In this document: positions 26,570-34,159 of the stretch, piece by piece
How the letters are laid out: the number at the start of each line of letters is the position of its first letter
Numbering within the stretch: position 1 is the stretch's first letter
Source: CAZQRP01 sp964596125
Lineage (GTDB): Bacteria > Chloroflexota > Dehalococcoidia > GIF9 > UBA5629
Assembly: GCA_964596125.1 (NCBI GenBank)
Contig: CAZQRP010000006.1
Coordinates: 69,236-133,235, forward strand
Reading direction: 5' to 3'
Length of the DNA stretch: 64,000 nt
Made by a program: the position numbers and the translations under genes
Notes under the pieces: generated by a model
What the model saw: only the letters and a program-made list of their open reading frames with translations
Databases searched by the model: none
Told to the model about the DNA's origin: nothing

Positions 26570-26993
26570 AGCGTTACTAGCCTATTGTGGTCTCTACTGC
26601 GGGGACTGTTTTAACCATAAGGGCGAAATTGCTGATTTAGCGAGAGATTTGAGAAAAAAACTAAGGGAGGCAAAGTTCGACAAAGCTTCCCAGGGACTAT
26701 CAAAATATTTTAAGGTGTTCAACAATTACCAGCAGTGCTACGAAGTCCTGGGCGCTATGGTCAGATTACGTTGTAAAAGGGCATGTCGTAACGGAGGCGG
26801 GAATCCCTCTTGTAAGGTGAGAATCTGCTGTCAGAAGAAGAATATAGATGGCTGCTGGGAATGCGGCGAATTCGAGACCTGTAATAAACCGGACTTCCTC
26901 AAGCCTATTCACGGTGATGCTACCCTGAAGAATGTAAGGAAGCTAAAGGAGAAGGGAGTGGACAATTTCCTGGCCGGAACGAGGTATTTTTAA
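26550..26993 (+). CDS. DUF3795-like cysteine-rich protein, short form
   Basis: A 147-residue relative of the upstream gene: YCGLYCGDCFNHKGEI, then an inserted helical stretch, CKRACRNGGGNPSCKVRICC and CWECGEFETCNK. The cysteine order resembles the upstream protein but the sequences are far apart, so it is not a recent duplication. Two ATGs compete (26550 and 26556); the second has the better spacing to AAGGTG. The 20-bp overlap implies coupled translation. Confidence 0.83.
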   Translation: MPMSEDKALLAYCGLYCGDCFNHKGEIADLARDLRKKLREAKFDKASQGLSKYFKVFNNYQQCYEVLGAMVRLRCKRACRNGGGNPSCKVRICCQKKNIDGCWECGEFETCNKPDFLKPIHGDATLKNVRKLKEKGVDNFLAGTRYF

Positions 26994-27109
26994 ACATATA
27001 AAGCGGCTATTCTCTCTGTTCTCCCTTTTTGAAGGATACTTTTAATGGCAGCATCCGATGCTTATTCTCACCTGATACTATAGCTTTACAGCACAGGGAC
27101 AGGCCGTTA

Positions 27110-27138
27110 TTGACAACTACCTGGACAGGTACTACAAT
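27110..27138 (+). promoter_or_regulatory. Near-consensus sigma70 promoter for a short leader RNA
   Basis: TTGACA (27110-27115), a 17-bp spacer and TACAAT (27133-27138, five of six bases). It points rightward and transcription should start near 27145, leading to the terminator at 27224-27265. Confidence 0.75.
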
Positions 27139-27144
27139 CAAAAT

Positions 27145-27265
27145 CAGACGCAAATAACTTTACTACCTTAAAATAGCAAAATAAATTACGGTACTGGTAG
27201 AAGGGATGAGGGGATGAAATAAGGACGCTGGAACCACTTTCGAGAGTAGTTTCGGCGTCTTTTTT
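27145..27265 (+). ncRNA. Candidate leader/attenuator or small RNA of about 120 nt
   Basis: The span between a near-consensus promoter and a strong intrinsic terminator contains no sensible open frame. It is A-rich at the 5' end and purine-rich before the terminator (GGATGAGGGGATGAAATAAGG). It could be an attenuated leader for the GAF gene 110 bp on, or an independent small RNA. I see no match to a riboswitch class I can name. Confidence 0.45.
27224..27265 (+). terminator. Strong rho-independent terminator inside the leader
   Basis: GACGC pairs with GCGTC, GGAAC with GTTTC (one G-T) and ACT with AGT around a short loop, and six T follow at 27260-27265. It lies upstream of, not after, the GAF gene. 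Confidence 0.8.
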
Positions 27266-27376
27266 ATTTGAGCTGGAGAGAGACCGTCAGTTACAGGCAA
27301 ATAGTCTCAAGAGAGAAAGGAGGTCAAGTAAGAGAACAGAATAGTTAACCGAAGCGCCGGATTGGGAGGTGAAATG
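27266..27376. other. Spacer after terminator, leader of GAF gene
   Basis: About 110 bases with a stray AGGAGGT (near 27320) that is not followed by a start, then the ribosome site GGGAGG at 27364-27369 for the GAF gene. Confidence 0.4.
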
Positions 27377-27982
27377 ATGGAGCAACGAGAGAAAAGGTAT
27401 TACTACAATCTATATGAACTGGCGTCCGTAGTTAATTCAGCCGGCAGCCAGGAGAGAGTGCTTCGCAGCATCGTTGAGAATGTAACCAGGGCCTTAGAGG
27501 CCAAGGGATGCTCGCTGATGCTCCTGACACCTGACAGGAAAACCCTGCTTCATACGGTATCATACGGGCTGAGCGATTGGTACGTACGAAAGGGGCCAGT
27601 GTCCGCCGACAGGAGCATCGCCGAAGCCCTGGAAGGCAGGCCTGTTGCCGTTATGAACGCTGCCGACGACGACAGGATCCAGTATCAATTGCAGGCCAGA
27701 CAGGAGGGGATTGCTTCTATACTCAGCGTGCCTATCATGCTGAGGGAGGAAGTAGTGGGTGTAATGCGGGTGTACACTGCCGAGCCGCGCTACTTCACCG
27801 ATGCCGATATCTATTTCGGGGGTGCAGCGGCCAATCTCGGTGCCATCGCCCTGGAAAATGCCAGGCTTTACGATGCTGTAAAAAAGGACTACGAAGAACT
27901 CAGGCTCGACCTGGCCGAATGGCGTGCCGCCCTCGGGTACGAGTGGGTAGCTGAAGAATCTGTGCTTCCACCGGAGGAATAA
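27377..27982 (+). CDS. Stand-alone GAF-domain protein
   Basis: About 201 residues, nearly all one GAF domain at about 15-170 (VLRSIVENVTRALEAKGCSLMLLTPD through VVGVMRVYTAEPRYFTDADI and AANLGAIALENARLY). It has no kinase, cyclase or DNA-binding partner domain. The short helical ends suggest a dimer. GGGAGG is 7 nt before ATG 27377 and 4 nt before ATG 27374. GAF domains bind small ligands or sense redox/heme; nothing shows which. Its upstream region carries the leader with terminator, hinting at conditional expression. Confidence 0.88.
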   Translation: MEQREKRYYYNLYELASVVNSAGSQERVLRSIVENVTRALEAKGCSLMLLTPDRKTLLHTVSYGLSDWYVRKGPVSADRSIAEALEGRPVAVMNAADDDRIQYQLQARQEGIASILSVPIMLREEVVGVMRVYTAEPRYFTDADIYFGGAAANLGAIALENARLYDAVKKDYEELRLDLAEWRAALGYEWVAEESVLPPEE

Positions 27983-28068
27983 GGACGAGGGTGGATCTGC
28001 AGGGACCGGGCTTAATAGTACGAAAAGGTGCGGCCCGACCTTACTGCGAGAAAAAAGGGGGTGAAATT

Positions 28069-28398
28069 ATGGTCAGGGTTATTATTGAAAGGCACTGCCG
28101 GCAGGGCAAAGATGTAGCGATTGATATAGAAAGGTTTCTGGTAGACCTCCGGATTAAAGCCATACACCAGCATGGCTACATCTCCGGTGAGACGCTCAGG
28201 TCAGTAGATGATCCATTGCACTGGCTGGTCATCAGCACCTGGGTCAATGTTGACCATTGGAAAGCATGGGAAGCAATGCCGGAGCGACGCCAGATAATAA
28301 GCAAGATGGAGCCCCTGCTGACTGCTCCGGAGAAAGTGTCAGTCTTCAGCTTTTCCCGGCGGGGTGGTGCCAGGTCCGCCCATACAATCGACAGGTAA
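28069..28398 (+). CDS. ABM-like monooxygenase-fold protein
   Basis: A 109-residue protein of the dimeric alpha-beta barrel ABM fold: VRVIIERHCRQGKD at the start, YISGETLRSVDDPLHWLVISTWVNVDHWKAWEAMPER in the middle. The W-x-x-W-E-A pattern and size fit the antibiotic-biosynthesis monooxygenase/YgiN-type family, which includes heme-degrading and quinol enzymes. The ATG at 28069 has GGGGGTG upstream with a 5-nt spacing; the frame could extend to 27991 without support. It follows the GAF gene on the same strand, probably co-transcribed. Confidence 0.85.
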   Translation: MVRVIIERHCRQGKDVAIDIERFLVDLRIKAIHQHGYISGETLRSVDDPLHWLVISTWVNVDHWKAWEAMPERRQIISKMEPLLTAPEKVSVFSFSRRGGARSAHTIDR

Positions 28399-28466
28399 AT
28401 CGATCTGGTCAAAATATAGCTGAAACGTGGTCGTGTAAAAAATAAGACTACTGTTGCTAACCGAAT

Positions 28467-29201
28467 CTAGGGGCGGGTTTTCGCTTTCCGGCGTACAATC
28501 TTGAATATCGCTTTCAATAACATAACCACAGTTCCTATCGAGAAAATGATTACATCGCCGATTTTATCCAGTGCAAATTCAATGCACCCTGCTATCTTAT
28601 AGATTATGGATTTCTGCCCTGCTGGAGATGGCATAACATTTTTTACCAGAAGCTCCCTCTGCCTGACAGGGGTCTCTGAGTCTACCAAATTCAGGTCAAA
28701 GCTTGTCTCCACCTCACTGATGTCTGTCTTGACGCCCTCCAATTTTGCAATCTCATTTTCAATAACACTACCGCGGACGGTAAAGGTACCGGTTGAGTTG
28801 TTGACATCTACCTTGTAGTTCCCCGGCAGTGTCCTGTCTATAGTGAATTTCATGGGCATAGCGACTTTTCGGGGCAGGCTCACTACCTCGGCAGCCACTA
28901 CTTCATCATTTATTTTTAGAGTGATGGGGTAGATATTGGTAAAATCAGTGGTATTGGTCGCTTTAAAGGAAATAGTAACCGTTTCTCCTCCCCTGGCTTC
29001 AGCGCGGTCGATTTTCAGCTCAGCGATTCCGAATGGAGCGATAGTCGTCCTCACACGCCAGCGTCTAATCCTCCTCATTTGTCCCCTTTGGAATAGACTG
29101 CCTGCCCGGTTATTTTTAATCATTCCTTCTGCCATTTCCGTATACCCGGTTCTTAATCGTCCGGCAGGGGTAAGGTCATGGTCCGGCCCATCGTCGAGCA
29201 C
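28467..29201 (-). CDS. Secreted or membrane protein with CARDB domain and C-terminal helix
   Basis: A 244-residue protein. The middle (about 58-150) is a CARDB-like Ig domain: AELKIDRAEARGGETVTISFKATNTTDF, ITLKINDEVVAAEVVSLPRK, LPGNYKVDVNNSTGTFTVRG. The C-terminus holds a hydrophobic helix (VIIFSIGTVVMLLKAIF) ahead of a basic tail KIVRRKAKTRP, a likely membrane anchor. No convincing signal peptide is seen at the N-terminus; an internal start (MAEGMIKNN or MRRIRRW) is possible. CARDB proteins bind partners outside the cell. Confidence 0.72.
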   Translation of the reverse strand: MLDDGPDHDLTPAGRLRTGYTEMAEGMIKNNRAGSLFQRGQMRRIRRWRVRTTIAPFGIAELKIDRAEARGGETVTISFKATNTTDFTNIYPITLKINDEVVAAEVVSLPRKVAMPMKFTIDRTLPGNYKVDVNNSTGTFTVRGSVIENEIAKLEGVKTDISEVETSFDLNLVDSETPVRQRELLVKNVMPSPAGQKSIIYKIAGCIEFALDKIGDVIIFSIGTVVMLLKAIFKIVRRKAKTRP

Positions 29202-29547
29202 GATCGAGACAGCTTATTCTGCTGCTAAGTAAAACACATAAGCGCCGGGATGGGCTATATGCTTAAAACCTAAAAAGGACACCGTCGATCGCAATCTCCA
29301 GCGATTCCAGTGCCCTTACTCCTTCCCATCTTCCCTGCTCCAACCTGACTTGTTACTTACTTCACCTGATACTGTACCCGTAAAATATAAGCCCTCATCT
29401 GCGAGTTTGTCAATATCCCTGTACGATAGTTGTGAACAATTTGCAGTACATGCTGTAAATGGGCTATGGTATGATATTTGAGTTCAAATATAGATTGCAT
29501 GCTACACCCAAAATATGTTCAGTATTGATAGAGGAGGAATTACTGCG
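29202..29547. other. Intergenic stretch between divergent genes
   Basis: About 345 bases between the CARDB gene and the LUD gene. Promoters for both must be here. TATGAT near 29470 is the best -10 candidate but has no matching -35. No RNA or repeat was recognised. Confidence 0.45.
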
Positions 29548-30291
29548 ATGCCAGATATGTCACAAAGGATTGGACTAACTTTGAAATCCCTGAATGCGAA
29601 CCATTTTGATGCGCGTTCAGCGCGGACGGCAGATGAGGCCAGGAAGATAATACTGGAGATGATACCTTTGACAGCCAGCATAGGGGTCGGAGATTCGGCG
29701 ACTCTGAGGCAAATAGGTATTCTTGATGACCTGGCCCGGCGCAAGTCCAGGCTGATAAATCCCTTTACCCTCAAGCTGACTCAAGGTACGGCGGAAAAAC
29801 CACCTAAACACGGGCGATTAATAGAGACGGCCAGGAGGGCTTTAAACTGCGACGTATTCTTAACCGGCAGCAATGCCGTAACCGAGGATGGCAAGATCGT
29901 GAGCATAGACCGTGCTGGCAATAGAGTTGCCGGGATAATCTTCGGCGCACCAAGGGTTATTTTGGCTGTGGGCAGGAATAAACTAGTGAAAGATGTGGAT
30001 GAAGCCGTTTATCGCATTAAAAATGTAATCGCGCCTGCTCATGCCCTCCGGAAGGGACGCAAAACGCCCTGTGCCGCGACCGGGAGATGTACTGACTGCG
30101 ATAGCCCGGACAGGGTTTGCAGCGTAACAATCATTCTGGAAAAGAAGCCGCTATATACCGACCTGTCTATTGTCCTCATTGATGAGGACCTGGGCCTGGG
30201 CTGGGACCCTGCCTGGGACAACCAGCGCATCACTGAGATCAGGTCCAACTACTACCGGAATACGTGGGCCTTCCTTTTCCCGAAACCATGA
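29548..30291 (+). CDS. LUD-domain protein (LutC/DUF1121-like)
   Basis: About 247 residues. The domain is recognised by IGVGDSATLRQIGILDDLA, NCDVFLTGSNAVTEDGKIVSIDRAGNRVAG and VILAVGRNKLVKDVDEA, all typical of the LUD family named after lactate utilisation LutB/LutC. A Cys cluster near the C-terminus (CAATGRCTDCDSPDRVC) suggests a metal or Fe-S site of the DUF1121 branch. The start is ATG 29548 with AGGAGG 10 nt before it; an ATG at 29515 has no site. LutA and LutB are absent from the window, so a role in lactate oxidation is not supported. Confidence 0.9.
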   Translation: MPDMSQRIGLTLKSLNANHFDARSARTADEARKIILEMIPLTASIGVGDSATLRQIGILDDLARRKSRLINPFTLKLTQGTAEKPPKHGRLIETARRALNCDVFLTGSNAVTEDGKIVSIDRAGNRVAGIIFGAPRVILAVGRNKLVKDVDEAVYRIKNVIAPAHALRKGRKTPCAATGRCTDCDSPDRVCSVTIILEKKPLYTDLSIVLIDEDLGLGWDPAWDNQRITEIRSNYYRNTWAFLFPKP

Positions 30292-30367
30292 TGAATAAGT
30301 TCATTCCAGTGGCTTACATACCGCAATTAATTTGTTTAAATCTTGACTCTTAAGTTCATTATGGTAC

Positions 30368-30862
30368 TTATGTTATCTTTGGCATCTGTAATCCAGTATT
30401 TTTACTACCACAGTTACTACATTGAGATATCGTTATTTCATACGTAGGAAGTATATAACCACAATCAAAGCATTCTAACCAATAAATCGGACTTCCATCA
30501 TTCCATAACCATTGCATCGAACTAACAATATCATCGGACTGAATCCCCATAAGACTACTAGGATAAGACGACCCAACAATAATATATTCTTGATTTCCAC
30601 TCTGAGGTTCAATGTAAATTAAACCATAGTCAGTTTCAAAACCTATAATTGCGTGCGCAATATCTATACCTTCAAAATAAACAATTACACAAGCACATCT
30701 CATTCCTAAATTTGTAGCTTGATCAAAAACGTCCTTGGTAAAATGAGTACATACCCTGTAAGGATACTCATATTGCTGATGACGAACCCAAGGAAGTTCC
30801 GATAAAAACATCTTTACTTCAAGCAATAAAGGATTGTGTAAATCCATTTTGAAAGTTACCAT
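30368..30862 (-). CDS. Possible Cys-His hydrolase with C-terminal zinc ribbon
   Basis: About 164 residues, AT-rich codon use unlike its neighbours. The first part has a Cys in YRVCTHFTKD (residue 41 of the longest frame), a His in AHAIIGFETDYG (near 73) and an acidic residue in LIYIEPQSG (near 88), an order and spacing like papain-fold or transglutaminase-like enzymes. The end has CFDCGYI...CSNCGSKN, a four-Cys zinc ribbon. No family can be named. Its AT-rich block and isolation suggest horizontal acquisition. The start is uncertain (ATG 30862; TTG 30871), without a ribosome site. Confidence 0.55.
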   Translation of the reverse strand: MVTFKMDLHNPLLLEVKMFLSELPWVRHQQYEYPYRVCTHFTKDVFDQATNLGMRCACVIVYFEGIDIAHAIIGFETDYGLIYIEPQSGNQEYIIVGSSYPSSLMGIQSDDIVSSMQWLWNDGSPIYWLECFDCGYILPTYEITISQCSNCGSKNTGLQMPKIT

Positions 30863-30871
30863 ATGCAACAA

Positions 30872-31223
30872 TAATCAGGGTAATGATCCTTAATGTAACT
30901 GGTGTGTCTCTCTTCTACCCCTCTAGCAACGATTATACACCCAGCTAAAGCGAGATGGAATATCTAGGAAGAAAGCATTAAGGCAGGATCGATTAAGTGA
31001 GATTAAGAAGATGCAGAAATGCAAAAAAGCAGGCTATTTAAATATATCTATAGATTCTAGTTCTTTTCTGCATCTATGCATGAAAAGGGCAAGTATAGTT
31101 TTAGCTGACTTGAATAGCTGAAGTCTCAAAGAAATATTTGCCGGCAACATAGATTGAGTGTCTCAAATACACGGCCTGTTGATATAATTAAACAGAGAGA
31201 ATAATTTTCAAATCTTATTAAAT
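30872..31223. other. AT-rich intergenic stretch with long inverted repeat
   Basis: About 350 bases. AGATGCAGAAA (31009-31019) and TTTCTGCATCT (31065-31075) form an exact 11-bp inverted repeat around a 45-bp spacer. An extended -10 box for the next gene is at its right end. Confidence 0.5.
31180..31188 (+). promoter_or_regulatory. Extended -10 promoter of the DUF3800 gene
   Basis: TGATATAAT is a TGnTATAAT extended -10 element about 36 bp before the ATG at 31224. No -35 box is seen, as is usual for this class. The leader has no good ribosome site. Confidence 0.5.
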
Positions 31224-32117
31224 ATGGATACAAGTAATATATACTCAATCTACAGTGACGAGAGCGGAATATTTGATAAACGTTTTCAGGCTATTGCACT
31301 GGTCTCTGGACTAAATGTGATTCTGCTACAACTTAGAAATAAGCTCCAAGATATTTTAAACGAGAATGGTATCGATGAGATTAAATTCGCAGAGGTTAGA
31401 ACACATCAACCGAAATTGCTGACAGCACATGCTTTCATAAAATGTGTGGTTAGAGAGTATGCAAGTCAGAAGAAATGCAGGATAGATGTACTTATCTGGG
31501 ATACTCAAGATATGCGCCACGCCATAAAAGGGAGAGACGATGTCACCAATTTAGGGATTATGTATTATAGGTTGCTAACGCATGCAGCGAGGAGGTGGAA
31601 ACAAGCAGAATGGCACTTATACCCAGATGTAAATCCTGAGATTAACTGGGATGAAATTGCTAATTTTCTGAATAAAACACCTTTGTCACCTTCGACAACT
31701 CACTTGCTTCCGCTTTTGAATTTAGAAAAAGATATTCAATTAATAAAGTTCAATGAAATTCGGCCGACGGATTCATTGCATGAACCCCTCATTCAGCTTG
31801 CTGATATATTTGCTGGCATGGGTAGATTCAGCAGGGAAGAAGGTGATCAATGTATACAATGGTTAAACACACGTGGGAATTTAGAACAATTAAAACTGCC
31901 TAATTTTCCCTGTGGAAGCGATGCTATGGACGATATCATTGAAACAAAGCAAAATCGCTACAAATTAATAGGTGAGTTCTATCATACATGTAGACGTAAT
32001 AAAATGGGTGTTAGTCTTAGAGATGAAAGATGCTTATGGACACCCAATCCAAGTAATCCTATTAACTTCTGGAATTATGAACCACAACACGAATTTGATA
32101 AAGCTCCTATAATATAA
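31224..32117 (+). CDS. DUF3800 protein
   Basis: A 297-residue protein with the family start IYSIYSDESGIF (Asp-Glu pair near 12-13), an internal DVLIWDTQDMRH and the C-terminal LIQLADIFAGMGRFSREEG. DUF3800 is a nuclease-like family (RNase H-type fold proposed) that recurs next to phage, toxin and defence genes, but its role is untested in most genomes. The gene is single in an AT-rich patch with no recognised partner, so a defence role is only suggestive. It has no ribosome site but an extended -10 promoter. Confidence 0.85.
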   Translation: MDTSNIYSIYSDESGIFDKRFQAIALVSGLNVILLQLRNKLQDILNENGIDEIKFAEVRTHQPKLLTAHAFIKCVVREYASQKKCRIDVLIWDTQDMRHAIKGRDDVTNLGIMYYRLLTHAARRWKQAEWHLYPDVNPEINWDEIANFLNKTPLSPSTTHLLPLLNLEKDIQLIKFNEIRPTDSLHEPLIQLADIFAGMGRFSREEGDQCIQWLNTRGNLEQLKLPNFPCGSDAMDDIIETKQNRYKLIGEFYHTCRRNKMGVSLRDERCLWTPNPSNPINFWNYEPQHEFDKAPII

Positions 32118-32484
32118 GTTGTTGCTCTACTCACTTGTTGAATTCTCAAGCTTGTCTAGAAAAAATCTCAAGACAAACTACATGCAAAACATGACCTTTT
32201 CCTGTTTAATCAAGTCTTTAATCATTGAGCTTCAACTATATCTACTTTTTGGGACTGCGTAGGTACCTTTACAAAAACCTGCTTGGTAAGACGGCGTAGC
32301 CGTCTTACCATAGTAGACAGGAGAGCATGATGAAAAGTAACTTAGTAATCCGAAGAACATGCTCTACTAGCAAAATAAGCATACTAAGCCAGTGTGATGC
32401 ACTTGCGGCTGTCAAAGAGATTTTGCTGTGTAGTACTTAACATAGCTACCGAGAGATTACCGGGCAAGTTGACGAGAAAATAGT
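32118..32484. other. AT-rich intergenic stretch with palindromes
   Basis: Holds the 25-bp palindrome at 32285-32309 and a second imperfect pair, AGAGCATG near 32322 and CATGCTCT near 32360. No gene seen. Confidence 0.5.
32285..32309. repeat. 25-bp near-perfect palindrome (hairpin)
   Basis: GGTAAGACGGC, loop GTA, GCCGTCTTACC. Both 11-base arms are exact. It resembles REP-type hairpins, but only one copy was found in the window and no T-tract follows. Confidence 0.6.
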
Positions 32485-32694
32485 CTACCTTTTTACCTTC
32501 TCTTTTAAGTGCCAGTTAATGTTCTCCGGGTACACCGTATATGTAAACTCCACTTCACCAGTTGTTTTGCTGATTGCTTTTCTTTTCCTACCACGACCAA
32601 AAATCCTTACGTCAACAAGCACTAGTGGATCGTTAAGCTCAGCATAAGCCGGGTTTTGGCCTTGATAATCAGAAATGTATTTCCAGCCTCGCAT
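32485..32694 (-). CDS. Small hypothetical protein
   Basis: A 69-residue frame beginning MRGWKYISDYQG with basic residues (FGRGRKRKAI) and a KR-rich end. GGGA lies 6 nt before the ATG. No family or motif is recognised; composition is soluble and strand-like. It lies in the AT-rich patch without an operon. Confidence 0.4.
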   Translation of the reverse strand: MRGWKYISDYQGQNPAYAELNDPLVLVDVRIFGRGRKRKAISKTTGEVEFTYTVYPENINWHLKEKVKR

Positions 32695-33181
32695 GACATT
32701 CCCTTTTCTAACATTCTAAATGATTCAACATATGTTTAAAATACTTATTTATAAGACTGTTACTAAATATACGGCGAAATTAAGATTTGTGCATCTTTGA
32801 AGCAATATTCCTTAGATCTACCTTTCTTGCCTTCATGCTAACTTAGTAAAGGCTCATCCAAAGCTTTTATAACAAGGCGTTTGAATGGGTGCTGCGCACT
32901 CCTCCTTATGCGTACTATTAATCCTAAGTTGTTCATATCTAAGTAATCTCTTCATAGTCTTAAAACCATCTACTCATTAAACCAGTATCACATGACATTA
33001 TCCATAATCTCTATATTTGAGCCATTCGTGACCATCTTTTTTCAATAGCCGCTCATCAAAATTTTCTTTGCCCTTGAATGGCCACAGCAAGCGCGATTTA
33101 TCCCGGAAAACATTTGGCAACGGTGGCGATGTTGTCTTTGTGGCATCATATGCTAAAATAAATTGCTTGTGGTGAAACATC
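32695..33181. other. Gene-poor AT-rich stretch
   Basis: About 490 bases. A minus-strand frame at 32998-33183 (61 residues) abuts the next gene head-to-head and has no support. A -10 like TAAAAT with a weak TTGTCT -35 just before 33182 may serve the GTPase gene. Nothing else stands out. Confidence 0.45.
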
Positions 33182-34159
33182 ATGCCGGCAAATTTACCAC
33201 CCCAGTATTTCGAAGCTGAGAAGCGTCTTAGAACGGCAAAGAGCCCCGAAGAGAAGATCGAGGCCCTTCAAACGATGCTTGCTATCATGCCCAGGCATAA
33301 GGGCACCGATAAGCTCCATGCCGATCTGAGGAGGAAAATCGCCAAAATATCTGAAGAGGCGGAGAGAAAATACGCTACCAGCAGGGCAAGCTTTTACATC
33401 AGAAAAGAAGGTGCCGGACAGGTAGTGTTGATCGGCCCACCCAATTCCGGCAAGTCGCAATTACTGGCAGCCACTACCGAGGCACTCCCCGATATAGCAG
33501 ACTACCCTTACACCACCAAAGCTCCGGTAATAGGCATGATGAAATTTGAAAATGTTCAAATCCAGCTCGTCGATACACCACCGATAACGATACGGGACTC
33601 CCGGACCTGGCTCAACAATATCGCCAGAAATGCCGACCTTATCGCCGTCATTGTCGACCTGAGTTCCCGGCCGGCGGAACAGGTGGAGACCGTGCTTCAA
33701 GAGCTGGAAGGTATGGGCATACTGCCTGCCGCAAATGGTGTAACAGAAACAACCATAGGCAGGCACCAGAGTAAAATGTTGATCGTTGGAAATAAGAATG
33801 ACCTGGAGAATGCCGGTACCGGCGGCCGAGAACTGGTCAGGAAATATGGTGCCAGGTTTCCCGTGATTACAATCTCAACTATAGATGGCTCCAGCCTGGA
33901 AGAGCTGAAGAGAGGACTTTTCAAAGCCCTGGATATTATCCGGGTACATACCAAAAGTCCGGGAATAAAAGCTGACTTAAGCGACCCGATGATCATGAAA
34001 AAGGGCAGCACAATAAAAGATGCCGCCGAATCCGTTCATAAAGACTTCCGGAGCAAGCTTAAATATGCCCTGGTATGGGGCTCGGGAAAATTCGACGGCC
34101 AGAGAGTCAGCCAGGACCACGTTCTCCAGGATAACGATATAATAGAGCTGCACATCTAA
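33182..34159 (+). CDS. TGS-domain GTPase (DRG/Obg-like)
   Basis: A 325-residue protein. Residues 1-65 are helical, then a GTPase domain with P-loop IGPPNSGKS, G3 as LVDTPPI and G4 as VGNKND, followed by a C-terminal TGS domain (about 265-325, IKADLSDPMIMKKGSTIKDAA...DNDIIELHI). This is the layout of DRG/Obg-like GTPases without the Obg domain. The G3 loop lacks the usual glycine (DxxG reads DTPP), which may change switching. No clear ribosome site; the ATG is close to a possible -10 box. Confidence 0.9.
   Translation: MPANLPPQYFEAEKRLRTAKSPEEKIEALQTMLAIMPRHKGTDKLHADLRRKIAKISEEAERKYATSRASFYIRKEGAGQVVLIGPPNSGKSQLLAATTEALPDIADYPYTTKAPVIGMMKFENVQIQLVDTPPITIRDSRTWLNNIARNADLIAVIVDLSSRPAEQVETVLQELEGMGILPAANGVTETTIGRHQSKMLIVGNKNDLENAGTGGRELVRKYGARFPVITISTIDGSSLEELKRGLFKALDIIRVHTKSPGIKADLSDPMIMKKGSTIKDAAESVHKDFRSKLKYALVWGSGKFDGQRVSQDHVLQDNDIIELHI

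Noticed and set aside
31224..32117. Calling the DUF3800 region a defence system
   Set aside because: Only one family with a loose defence link is present; no restriction, toxin, helicase or reverse transcriptase partner was found beside it.
32998..33183. 61-residue minus-strand frame
   Set aside because: It has no ribosome site and would overlap the promoter and start of the TGS GTPase gene.
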